Positions 50,101-57,922 of a stretch of 64,000 nt of DNA are shown here, one piece after another. The translations under genes were made by a program, and so were the position numbers. The stretch comes from Lycocorax pyrrhopterus obiensis (lineage: Eukaryota > Chordata > Aves > Passeriformes > Paradisaeidae): positions 56,541,535 to 56,605,534 of the forward strand of contig JACSVZ010000015.1 of NCBI GenBank assembly GCA_014706295.1, in the 5' to 3' direction. Within the stretch, counting starts at the first letter, position 1, and every line of letters starts with the position of its first letter. The notes beneath the pieces were generated by a model. That model did not search any database. It had not been told where the DNA came from and saw nothing but the letters and a program-made list of their open reading frames with translations.

Positions 50101-53100
50101 GTTGCTAGCGAAGGTACCACAGCCTATAAAATGTGTATGTTTAGATTACAGTTTTATGACTTTGCACAATAAAGCTCAGGTAATTTATCTTTTCACGCAC
50201 AAAATTATGGGCAGCACATCCTTTTTAGATAGAGAGTAGTATTTTGGAAAGTGAAAATACAGCATTTTTCTTTTGATTTTGTATTACTTACTGGGCCATA
50301 AGAGGAGGTCTGCAGCTCGTGTTCCAGACAGCAGTGCTGCTCATTTATGCCACCTAATTAGTGCAAAGAGCCTGCCAACTGCTGTCTTTGGGCAGAGGAG
50401 CGTTCTGTTCATTACAATCAGCACATCTTACCATCACAGGGCTTCTCCAGGTGCTCTCAGCCCGCACTTTCAAGTGGTTAGAACTGTAATAAAGGAGATG
50501 TGGAAGAAGGGAGGCTGAAGAGATACCTTGCAGCGAGGTGTGTGATGGGTGTCCTGCTCTCCTGGATGAGAGCAGCGGGTACCTGCAGGTGCTACAGCAC
50601 CTTGGCAGCTTCCTTGGCAGGATGTTCAGGTGTGTGGCAGGTGAGACAGCCGGAGAGGCTGTTGTGTGCAGCTGGACTGATGCACCTGGAAGTGAGCTCC
50701 AGAGTGAAGGATGGTTTCTTTCAAGGGTGTTCCCCTGTTAGCTGAGGATCGGGTCCATAGGCTTCTGCTATAAACCTTTTACTGCTGTTAATTCTGTTCC
50801 TCATAGCCAAGTGTATAAACTCTGTTTGAAGTGTGTTTGTGTCTTCTGAGAAAGCTAATGATGTTTCTTGTGCTTTATATTCAGATTTTCCCATATATAT
50901 TTCTTGCACACAGATCAGTGACTGCTACAATAGCAGAGCACAATGAAGTGAAAATAAGAACAAAAGCTGCCAGCAACAAAAGTGTTGCATAGTTTTGTTA
51001 ACAGAACATGCATATATCCATTAAAGACTAGACTCACATTTCACTTCTGTTGTGACCCTGTAGACCAGAGTTTTTCCTGAGGTGAAATATATTTATAGTG
51101 TATTGAAATGTGACATTTCTAAGCTCTGTGGAAAATCAGGACTGCAGGTCAGGAGGTGAAGCAATTATTTGTGAATGTTACTGCAGGCATATTAGTTTCC
51201 TTTCACATGCTCAGGAAATAGAAGTGATACCTTGTGAGGTTTAGATTTCATTTCTAAAGGCATGTGTTAGTACCTAAGAATGTTAAAAATTATGCTTCAA
51301 ACGTAGACACTCTGAAGAAGTGCTTTGGAGGGTACCCAAATAGCAGGCTTTCCCCTCCTGTCTGACTGTCTGTGCTGTTAACAGGTGGCACTCCATGATA
51401 AAAAGAGAAAAAAGCCTGTAACCATTATGTTCAAAAACCCCTCTGAAGCCTCACACCTGCTTGTTCTACTTCTGATAGTTCCACTCATTTTTGTGTGATG
51501 TTGTATTAATGTTTCACAGAGTAAGCCGTATATATTTTCAATATGCATCTTCTGTTGCTGCAAATTTGAAGGCACATGCTTAATGTGGTTTGCATTGCAT
51601 CTTCAAATACCTGTGCTATATTTTGTCAATAGTTTACTGTAATAATTCTCATTACATTGTTTAGGAAGTAAATGACTTAACTGTAGTTTAAAAATACACC
51701 AGCAGCTAATAAAAAAAAATTAATTTTCCTTCATTTCAACATGCTTGGTCCTTTGAACCTAATAGAAAGTGAAAAGATGATCCTAGTAAATGAAACAAAG
51801 AGGAGTGTCCTGATTGAAAGAACATGTTAGGCAGCATTTTAGTTGCAATATGTGTGAGGAAGTAGCAGCTATGAGGGAGTGTAATGACTGAATCGAGCTT
51901 TTCATTAAGGCAGAGATTTGTTCTCTTCTTTTTCTGCTGGCAGCTTATGTGTCTCTCCTGTCTGAGGAATGCCTGTCTTGCTGTGAGTTTCTAGGTTTAT
52001 AAATAAAACCTTTGGGCACTGCTGCTGCTTCACCTTTTCCTCTGAGGCTTTTGGCCCCTCCGGTGGCCGTCCCGGGCAGCAGTTGGCCCCTCTGTCTGGT
52101 TGCTCACAGCCTGTTCCTATATCTGTGTGCTGTCCCAGCCACAATACAGCTTGAGTTAATTGCCCAGACACTAAAATCCTACTTTTAATAAGACAGAAAG
52201 AGGATCTTTTTTGATTATTTTTTTCCCAAGGTGATGAATGAAGCAAAGAAAGGAAAATAATCCTTGTGCACAAGCTTTGGAGCTGTGTGTGCATATCTGC
52301 TTGTTTCTAAGTAGTGCTCGTGCCTTTGAGACCCTGAAACAGTTCACCCAGGGGTTCCTTGCTCCTGTGGGGATTCGTGACCAGGACATCCCACCTGGTT
52401 GGCTGGGACTGTGAGAGTGCCTTGGGAGCTTCCCTACCACTTGTATTTCCCTGCTTGAAATTATGAACTAGATTTTGTTACCAAGGCAACTCTGTTCACT
52501 GACCTATGATATTCACTTGAAAACACTTTTTAAATTAAATTTACTGACACCTGAACACAGTTAAGCCTTTCCTCTGTGGAGGTTAAATGCACATCTAGTA
52601 TCAACAAAGATGGTATCATTTATGTACACAGAAGTTGAATTAGTCTTTTAGTCTTTTTTTTTTCTTCCCCCCCCCCCATTTTCTGCCCCCTGTGTTTGAA
52701 ATTCTTCTGTCTCCTCCCTCCCTGTGTCATTCCTCACTGCCAAGGTGTAAATGTAAAATGCTTAAATGCTTCCTTACATGTGGGCTGCTTTGCTGGATGC
52801 CTGGAAAGTAGTATTTGTCTCTGCTTGCATTCTTAGCACTCTCAAGGACAGAGACTAAACCAGTCTGAAGCTGCACAAAGAGTGTAATTTGGAACCATGT
52901 GTCACAAAACTCAGAATATAGAAACTCTATAAAAAATAGGCACAGTGACTGTGTGCCTCAATTCCATGACCAGATTTCAAACAGTTCAGCCCCAGTATGC
53001 CATTTCCTCTGTTGCAGCAAACTCAGAGGCTAGTTAAAACAATCAATAAATAAAATTCAGTGAATCAGTGTGACAGAGATGAAAACTGAGGCACTGATAT

Positions 53101-56100
53101 TGTCACAGTTACTGTGCTTATGTACAAGTCTAAGTGTCTTGTATTTGCTTCCAGACTACCCTGCTAGTCATCAGCTTTCCCAGAATAGAAATCCATAACC
53201 ATCTCTCCATGGTTTTGAAATTTTGTCTTGCAGCTTCTCTCTGTATGGTGTGAGCAGTCATAAAATACTGTATTCAGAATGAATTATTTCAGATAAAACT
53301 TAGCCTAAAATAATGAGTTTAGTTTGCCAGCACTAGCCTGCACCTCCACTGAACTTTTTTGTGCTTGTTCCCGTGTTCTCTATACTGTGCTGAAATACCT
53401 CCAGCTGCTTCTTCCTATCTCCACTCTCACTGTTCTCACTCATCCCTGTTCCTCAGCATAGGGAGCCATATGCTGTTGTTTTAAATTCCGCGTTAAAATT
53501 TGTGCAGTTTCAGTTGTGACAACTTGCGCAGGAGTCTTGTCCTTCCTACCCTCTGCCTTTTCTAAAGGCAGCTGTGGAGAAGTTCCTTGGTTAACCCATT
53601 CAGTCAGCTTGGGACCATTACCCAGTGTGTGTAACACACATAGTGCTTCTTGGATGCTTCACAGGCAATAAAATACGTGACTGTTCAGTTTGAGGATTTT
53701 CTAAATTTCTCTGATTCTGTGGCTTTGCTACGCTCAGAGGGGTTTCATAAAATTAAAACGAAGACTGTTGATTTTCAGTCCCACGTGGCCTTTCAACTCC
53801 CTGACCCTCCATGTGAGTTAAGTGCTGTTTGGGAAGGTTTCCTCTGTGCTGGAAGCAGATAGCAGGCTGTACACCCTGCTGCTCTGTGCACTGACACCAG
53901 GCTGTGGCAAGCCAGCTGAAGCAACATAATATAAAGCTGTGGACATTTGTTAACTAATTGTATAGTTGTGGTCCATGAAGGCAGATTCAGCTTTACAGCT
54001 GCTGAATATCTGTGTTGAATTGATGCTGTTTTGTTACCTTCAGTCAGGGATTGGTTCCCCTTAGCTGGTAGAAGAGTGAAGGGTGTTCAGCTGAGCAGCA
54101 GCATCGTTTAATGGGTCCTGTTAGCAGCTCTTCCTGTGTTTGAGATCTGCACATTTTTCTGCTCTATTTGTAGATATTCTGTTTCTTGCATCAAATGTGG
54201 CTGACACTGAACATTATTCTTTGCTTTCAGTTGATTTGTCCTAGAAGACTTTTATGACAATTGTGCTTTCTCTTGTCTCATTTCCCCCCCCCTCTTTTTT
54301 TTAGTGTATATATATATATATATATACACACACATCTTGCTGTTACCATTCCTGGGAAATGCTTTTTTAGAACATGTTGAGTTGCTGTTCCCCTAAACCA
54401 GAACATCATTCCTGTTGAGCTATAAATTGCACTTCTTTCCTTCAACATGGTTTGTTTAGTTGGAATCTAGGAAAGAAAACAATACAAAGCTTTGCTTTTG
54501 TAAGCCTCAGACATGCAAACATTTGTGTGTTTGCTTTACTTTAGGCCTATGGGCAGTTTCTGAGATTATAATTTATTAAATATGTACTTTATAGCAGAAG
54601 GATAATTATGAAGGAAGCAAAATACATTGCTCTATTTATGTCAATTCCTTCCAGAGCCCTTCAAACTCTTTTTAAAGAAAAAAATCATGACAGAATACCT
54701 CCTACTATTTTTTGTCCTAATTCTTGTTTGAGCTCACCATTACATGGTAAATGGTTAAACAGAGGAGAGTTGTTATATAAAAAGATGTAATTTTACAGGA
54801 ATTCAGAGTTATGTGGTTCTCATATGCAATGTAGATGCTTGGTGGTTAGAGAGTATCTACAGGGCTTCCTCATAGCATGCATTCTTTTGATTATTAATGT
54901 CTTTAGATGTAGGTAGGAAGAATTGCTTCTCACAGCGTCAAATACATTCCTTCCTGAAGAAAGGTGGATGCCAAGGGGAGCTGTTTGGAGGATGAAGGTG
55001 ACTGTGCAAATGCTTAAGTTGAAACAGAGCAAACAGTTTTATTTGATGCTAACAGAATATTCACCTGTGTAGCTGCTTAACATTTAGAAAAACTGGAGCA
55101 AAGAGGTGTGTGTGTGTTATGAATAACAAATCAAAGTTAGAGTGGGTATTTAGAGAAGGGAAAAGTGCAGTCACACTTCTTCTTATTTCCTACTAAGCAA
55201 CAATTGCTAAAGGCAGTAGAGGATTCCAGGGTGGCACAATGATGGCATCTTTAGAGTGAAAGCAGTTCTCTTACTGATCAGATCTGTACATTGTTATGAT
55301 ACAAGTAGGGGGGGAAAAAAGGTTTGTCATAAAAATGTATTATACAAGGGATCACGTCCCTTGAAATCTTCCTTTCTGTTACAACAGGGGAGAGAGAGCA
55401 TGGACTGTAAGGCCTAATGTATGGGAGCTCCAAGTAAATACAACTTAAAATGTAAAAGCTTTGCAATTTCTTTTCAGATCGTGAATGTGTCACGGTTAGT
55501 TGGTGTGGATAACCCCGTGGAGCTGATCTATTTCGTGGAGGACCAAGATGGGGAGAGACTGAGTGCCCTGAAGTGCTCAGACCTGATGAACAGAGTCGAT
55601 ATCCAGCGGGCTGCAATCATCCTTGGATACCGCATTGAAGGCAGCGTTGCACAGCGTAAGCCCTGTCTGATCCACACCGATGCCAGCAAAGGCAAACAGG
55701 AAGGGCTTGGAGGTTACGGCACTGCACAGTGCCCACTTTTGCAGTGTTTTGTTCCTGGAATGCTGCAGCTGTGACACTCCTGAGGAAATCAGTTTTAGCA
55801 GACTTGCAGTGAGCCACGCGGTGTTGTTTGGCTTTTTGAAGACCCTGCTGAGCTTCGGGTTGCAGCAGGGTCCTTAAGTCAAGCCTCACTGCGTTCACTC
55901 CATGCTTGTTCTGGAAAAGTACTGTGCTGACTACAGACTTTCCTGCCATTCTCATCTCATCCTGCTAGTCCAGTATTTCTTTATAGTTTATCTTGCCCAG
56001 GAGCTTGCACAAACCCCACAATTGTGAGAGGGGAGGGCGTTGGTATGAAATGGGTGTTTCCTTTAGCTCAGTAATGTCAGTGAAGTTGAACACAAGTCAC

Positions 56101-57922
56101 TGCTTTTTTGTCTGAGTTACTTTTTCTGTGAAAGATGTACACTAATGGTAGTTGGGGCATTTATTACCTCCATTGAATATGATTGACCTTGGTTTTATTT
56201 GTTTGTCCATCAGTATTATATGATCTTCTAACAAATTTAAATAATTTGATCTTCTAATGAATTTAATATAAAAGTGATGTGATTTTTTACTAGATATACA
56301 TCAGAATGAATAGGATAGGTCATATAAAGTCATATAATTACTTTATTCAGGAGGCTTGGCATATAAATGATTTTCAGTAAGTAGCGAGACAGAATACCTA
56401 CTCAAAATTCCATGTTACAATTAGGAAAGAAATTTAAAAGTGTCTTAGGAACAGACAGGTGCAATTTGCAAAATACCTCATTGGTATGAATGCTTAATTA
56501 CCTTTTCTCATTTCTGTGCAATATGGAGGCATGAGTTACATGGTACCACAGGGTATTTTGCCAACAGAACAAGCATGTGTCTGATACTTAAAATTCTCTG
56601 CAGAAAGAAAAATAAGAAAATAGTAATAATTGTACCATCTGTATGTGTTTCTAAATTTTGTCCCTCATTAAAACAGTTGTATACAGATAGGTCAGTAGTT
56701 CATATACATCTGCTTAATATCCAAGAATAAATTCTCTTTACAAAACTGATAAATGTTGAACAAACTTCATGAAGTGTTTATAGCTTGCTGTGCATGTTGA
56801 AACTTGTTATATTTGACCTGACATTAGAAATTTAAGGGTCATAGAGTCGTAGAAATCTTTAAATGCTTCTTATTGGAAGAAACTAGACCAAGAAAAGGTT
56901 AGTTTTGTACCAGAAAACATAGTGTCATAAATGAGCTGTTAGGTGTGTAAAATATAAGAATTATATGTTCTTTTAAGCTCTAGGCTCATCGTTAATAAAA
57001 TGATATATAGAAAAAAATAGAAATATTCTTTTTAACTTGAAAACATCATTTTTAGAAAGTGCATCAGTTTGACTAGAAATATATTATTGCTATGGTTTTT
57101 AGTCCCACATGTAACCACTATGCAAAATAGAGCAAAGGAAAGTTTTGTCATTTCTTTCAGTCCGCTTTTTACAAGAATGACTTGTTTGATTACACTTTCC
57201 AGCAGTTTTGTTTTCTGTTTGGGGCTAAAAGATCTTGCACACTGACAGTGAAACAGAGAGAAGGAAAAAAGTAATCAACAATGCAGAACTATTTGGTGGG
57301 GGGAGGGTCAAATTGATTGTGATGACAAAATGTTAAGGAGAAGAGGCAGCTGGTAATACTGCTTAAAGCAGGAAACAGGCAGCAATGTGGGAAAGTCCAT
57401 CTTACCTTTGCTAGTGGTAGAGTCATTTTTTTTTAGACCCATTTCACTATGTCAGCTTAGTTTTGGGTTACAGGATGATGTGGCAGAAGTGCATTTTCAT
57501 TAGTATTTTAAGCACAGGTCTTCAGAAGGTGGGCCAGGACAATCAATCTCCTGCTCCATGCTTCCTGAGCATGACATACCTTAACTTACAGTGGTATGAC
57601 ATTTCCTGTGATGTGCAGCTGGTTTCTGATAAATTCCTTAACTAGCATTTACAAGAACATAAAAATGCATAACCTTGAAGTGCCCTCAGTTTAAAACATA
57701 CCCACATACTATTGCTGTCTTCCTTTTAACTTTACAGCTGTGGAGAAGATGAAGGAGTCCGCTTCAGAGACACAGAATAGCAACCTCTGGATTATCGTTG
57801 GGGTGGCAGTCCCCGTTGCTGTGGTGCTCCTGATTGTTATTATTTTATACTGGAAGCTCTGTCGAACAGACAAGCTGGAGTTCCAGCCAGACACAATGAG
57901 CAACATTCAGCAGCGACAGAAG
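26515..57922 (+). CDS. KIAA1549: KIAA1549 orthologue, partial gene (nine internal coding exons, 1276 codons)
   Basis: A single-pass type I membrane protein of the KIAA1549 (DUF3827) family. In humans the gene is linked to recessive retinitis pigmentosa and is the 5' partner of the BRAF fusion in pilocytic astrocytoma; its molecular function is poorly known. Nine exons join as 26515-29193, 30681-30769, 36440-36617, 38131-38258, 39688-39871, 46294-46353, 48893-49038, 55478-55655 and 57738-57922. All introns are GT-AG, phases agree at every junction and no stop interrupts the reading. The order is a mucin-like Ser/Thr/Pro-rich region, a conserved ectodomain, a transmembrane helix and a basic cytoplasmic start. 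The flank after the helix, K-L-C-R-T-D-K-L-E-F-Q-P-D, fits KIAA1549 rather than its paralogue KIAA1549L, which I recall as having a C-R-K-N-K-type flank. Fifteen N-glycosylation sequons lie in the ectodomain. The signal-peptide exon and most of the cytoplasmic tail are outside the window. Exon numbers in other entries assume one missing upstream coding exon, as in human. Confidence 0.93.
29194..30680 (+). other. KIAA1549 intron 2
   Basis: This is a 1.5-kb intron with GTAAGA donor and TTTCTAG acceptor. Retention would add 17 residues to exon 2 and stop at 29244-29246. It contains a 193-codon open frame at 30043-30624 without recognisable similarity, treated here as chance. Confidence 0.9.
30681..30769 (+). 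CDS. KIAA1549: KIAA1549 exon 3
   Basis: This 89-bp exon lies between acceptor TTTCTAG and donor GTAAGT. Its first two bases complete the split Val codon from the giant exon; then 29 codons follow, ending in phase 0. The peptide begins L-A-R-R-A-V-L and ends Q-F-R-R-S-V-E-L-E, with one N-V-S sequon. It starts the conserved folded ectodomain of the family. The L-A-R-R-A-V block and the ending -V-E-L-x agree with human KIAA1549; the middle is more variable. It looks like an amphipathic helix, which fits the start of a compact extracellular domain. It was too short to stand out as an open frame and was found from its splice sites and similarity. Confidence 0.92.
30770..36439 (+). other. KIAA1549 intron 3
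   Basis: This is a 5.7-kb intron with GTAAGT donor and TTTTTGTAG acceptor. I see no coding exon, RNA gene or clear transposon in it. Confidence 0.9.
36440..36617 (+). CDS. KIAA1549: KIAA1549 exon 4
   Basis: This 178-bp exon runs from phase 0 to phase 1. A long T-rich tract ending TTTTTGTAG precedes it and donor GTGAGT follows. The translation starts V-Y-K-I-S-P-K-F-S-F and contains the family hallmark L-V-T-S-G-P-F-V-Y-T-A-I, then V-I-N-V-L-V-N-S-S, L-S-L-H-P-S-F and R-F-Q-V-Q-T. These blocks are nearly identical to human KIAA1549, so this is among the best-conserved parts of the extracellular domain. One sequon, N-S-S, is present. Reading through the donor meets a stop at about 36694. Confidence 0.95.
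36618..38130 (+). other. KIAA1549 intron 4
   Basis: This is a 1.5-kb intron with GTGAGT donor and TTTTCAG acceptor. A 15-bp unit, TGAGCAGGAGGATTG, occurs twice about 32 bp apart near 37013 and 37045. Nothing else stands out. Confidence 0.9.
38131..38258 (+). CDS. KIAA1549: KIAA1549 exon 5
   Basis: This 128-bp exon runs from phase 1 to phase 0. The acceptor is GCCTTTTCAG and the donor GTAAGA. After completing a Val codon it reads L-Q-F-V-P-R-N-V-D-I-G-F-C-N-F-S-Q-R-I-E-R-G-L and ends Y-N-F-T-V-Q. The block F-C-N-F-x-Q-R-I-E-x-G-L is a strong family signature and supplies a conserved cysteine. There are two sequons, N-F-S and N-F-T. Similarity to human KIAA1549 covers the whole exon. Confidence 0.95.
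38259..39687 (+). other. KIAA1549 intron 5
   Basis: This is a 1.4-kb intron with GTAAGA donor and CTTTTCAG acceptor. A small direct repeat, CCATGTGAGC plus flank, lies at about 38690-38716. No other feature was seen. Confidence 0.9.
39688..39871 (+). CDS. KIAA1549: KIAA1549 exon 6
   Basis: This 184-bp exon runs from phase 0 to phase 1, between acceptor CTTTTCAG and donor GTGAGT. It encodes I-L-N-I-T-L-S at the start, then R-Q-G-P-V-S-I-V-F-A, G-F-L-N-G-S-E-V-S, V-V-E-F-S-F-Y-L-G and Q-I-A-E at the end. Three sequons (N-I-T, N-G-S, N-L-S) make it the most densely N-glycosylated short exon. The alternation of strand-like and helix-like stretches in exons 4-6 suggests a compact alpha/beta extracellular fold; that is inference and was not modelled. 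Confidence 0.95.
41555..41616 (+). mobile_element. CR1 LINE 3' tail fragment
   Basis: A short match to the CR1 3' end: GGTTGGAGCTAGATGACC, then TTTAGGTCCCTTCCAA and a decayed tail CAATTTGATGACTG in place of ATTCTATGATTCTATG. Only about 60 bp is recognisable. Confidence 0.7.
44080..44560. promoter_or_regulatory. AT-rich stretch with homeodomain/POU-type motifs
   Basis: Contains CATTAATGCAT (near 44088), CTAATAATTGCATTT (near 44130), AACAATCAGTCAG (near 44170), TGCATTAAT (44462), the octamer ATTTGCAT (44505-44512) followed by GAATTAAATCAT, and TAATTAG (44535). This motif mix is common in vertebrate neural enhancers, but AT-rich sequence yields such matches by chance. Confidence 0.2.
45776..45793. 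repeat. A18 homopolymer
   Basis: Uninterrupted run of 18 A in intron 6. No transposon body was recognised on its 5' side, so it was not called a retroposon tail. Confidence 0.95.
46294..46353 (+). CDS. KIAA1549: KIAA1549 exon 7, 60-bp symmetric exon
   Basis: This 60-bp exon is phase 1 on both sides. It lies between a pyrimidine-rich acceptor ending CCTTCAG and donor GTACGT. It encodes P-F-H-Y-P-K-L-N-V-S-Q-L-M-K-S-S-W-V-R-T, counting the Pro codon shared with exon 6, and leaves one base for the next codon. Human KIAA1549 has P-F-Q-Y-P-Q-L-N and K-S-S-W-V-R-T in the same place. It carries one sequon, N-V-S. It was located only by splice sites and similarity. Because its length is a multiple of three and its phases match, skipping it would keep the frame. 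Confidence 0.93.
46354..48892 (+). other. KIAA1549 intron 7
   Basis: This is a 2.5-kb intron with GTACGT donor and CCATGCAG acceptor. It contains a T20 run at 47459-47478. Nothing else could be supported. Confidence 0.9.
47459..47478. repeat. T20 homopolymer
   Basis: Uninterrupted run of 20 T in intron 7. Confidence 0.95.
48893..49038 (+). CDS. KIAA1549: KIAA1549 exon 8
   Basis: This 146-bp exon runs from phase 1 to phase 0. After acceptor CCATGCAG it completes a Val codon and reads L-L-G-V-V-D-Q-R-I-Q-E-E-V-F-R-A-E-M-E-R-K-L-A, then R-G-R-I-W-R-R-A-S-F and I-V-Q. The E-V-F-x-A-E-M-E-R-K-L-A block is a family signature and probably helical. The basic W-R-R cluster at 48994-49008 is also present in human. 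The donor is GTATTA, the weakest match to consensus among the nine. Reading through it gives about 14 extra codons before a stop at 49080. Confidence 0.93.
50448..50688. promoter_or_regulatory. E-box cluster (five CAGGTG/CACCTG, one CAGCTG)
   Basis: CAGGTG occurs at 50448, 50586, 50627 and 50638, CACCTG at 50683 and CAGCTG at 50669. ACCTGCAGGT at 50581-50590 is a perfect palindrome. Such sites bind E-proteins and also Snail/ZEB repressors. The spacing is tight but function is inferred only. Confidence 0.3.
52654..52677. repeat. T10-C-TT-C11 tract
   Basis: Pyrimidine-only tract in intron 8 ending in 11 consecutive C. Confidence 0.95.
54284..54334. repeat. Composite microsatellite C9 / T8 / (TA)n / (CA)n
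   Basis: A C9 run is followed by a T-rich tract, about ten TA units and then four CA units. This is a probable length-variable locus. Confidence 0.95.
55478..55655 (+). CDS. KIAA1549: KIAA1549 exon 9
   Basis: This 178-bp exon runs from phase 0 to phase 1, between acceptor TTCTTTTCAG and donor GTAAGC. It encodes I-V-N-V-S-R-L-V-G at the start, then the strongly conserved L-I-Y-F-V-E-D-Q-D-G-E-R-L-S-A and Q-R-A-A-I-I-L-G-Y-R-I. This is the last folded extracellular segment before the membrane. One sequon, N-V-S, is present. It is close to identical to human KIAA1549 over much of its length. Confidence 0.96.
55656..57737 (+). other. KIAA1549 intron 9
   Basis: This is a 2.1-kb intron, AT-rich, with GTAAGC donor and TTTACAG acceptor. 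No gene or clear repeat was seen. A short tract near 56838-56860 vaguely resembles an inverted CR1 tail but is too short to call. Confidence 0.9.
57738..57922 (+). CDS. KIAA1549: KIAA1549 exon 10: transmembrane segment
   Basis: This 185-bp exon runs from phase 1 to phase 0. The acceptor follows CTTTTAACTTTACAG and the donor is GTAAAA. A short polar linker (K-E-S-A-S-E-T-Q-N) leads into a hydrophobic stretch of about 23 residues at 57785-57853, starting Leu-Trp-Ile-Ile and ending Leu-Tyr-Trp. This is the single membrane helix. It is followed by K-L-C-R-T-D-K, a basic stop-transfer signal, then E-F-Q-P-D-T-M and I-Q-Q-R-Q-K on the cytoplasmic side. The next human residues (a V-K-G-F-D-F-A-K-Q-H-L-type block) are not found before base 64000, so the gene continues outside the window. 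Confidence 0.96.

Larger units (their letters stand above)
49039..55477 (+). other. KIAA1549 intron 8
   Basis: This is a 6.4-kb intron with a weak GTATTA donor and TTTTCAG acceptor. It includes an E-box cluster (50448-50688), a GC-richer patch near 52020-52140, a T10/C11 tract (52654-52677) and a composite C/TA/CA microsatellite (54284-54334). No coding exon was recognised. Confidence 0.9.

Noticed and set aside
51905..52294. 129-codon - strand open frame over a GC-richer patch
   Set aside because: No similarity recognised and no splice or promoter context. The patch may be a conserved element or an old repeat, but neither can be shown here.
56838..56862. Inverted CR1-like tail (GGTCATAGAGTCGTAGAAA)
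   Set aside because: Too short and too diverged to separate from chance.
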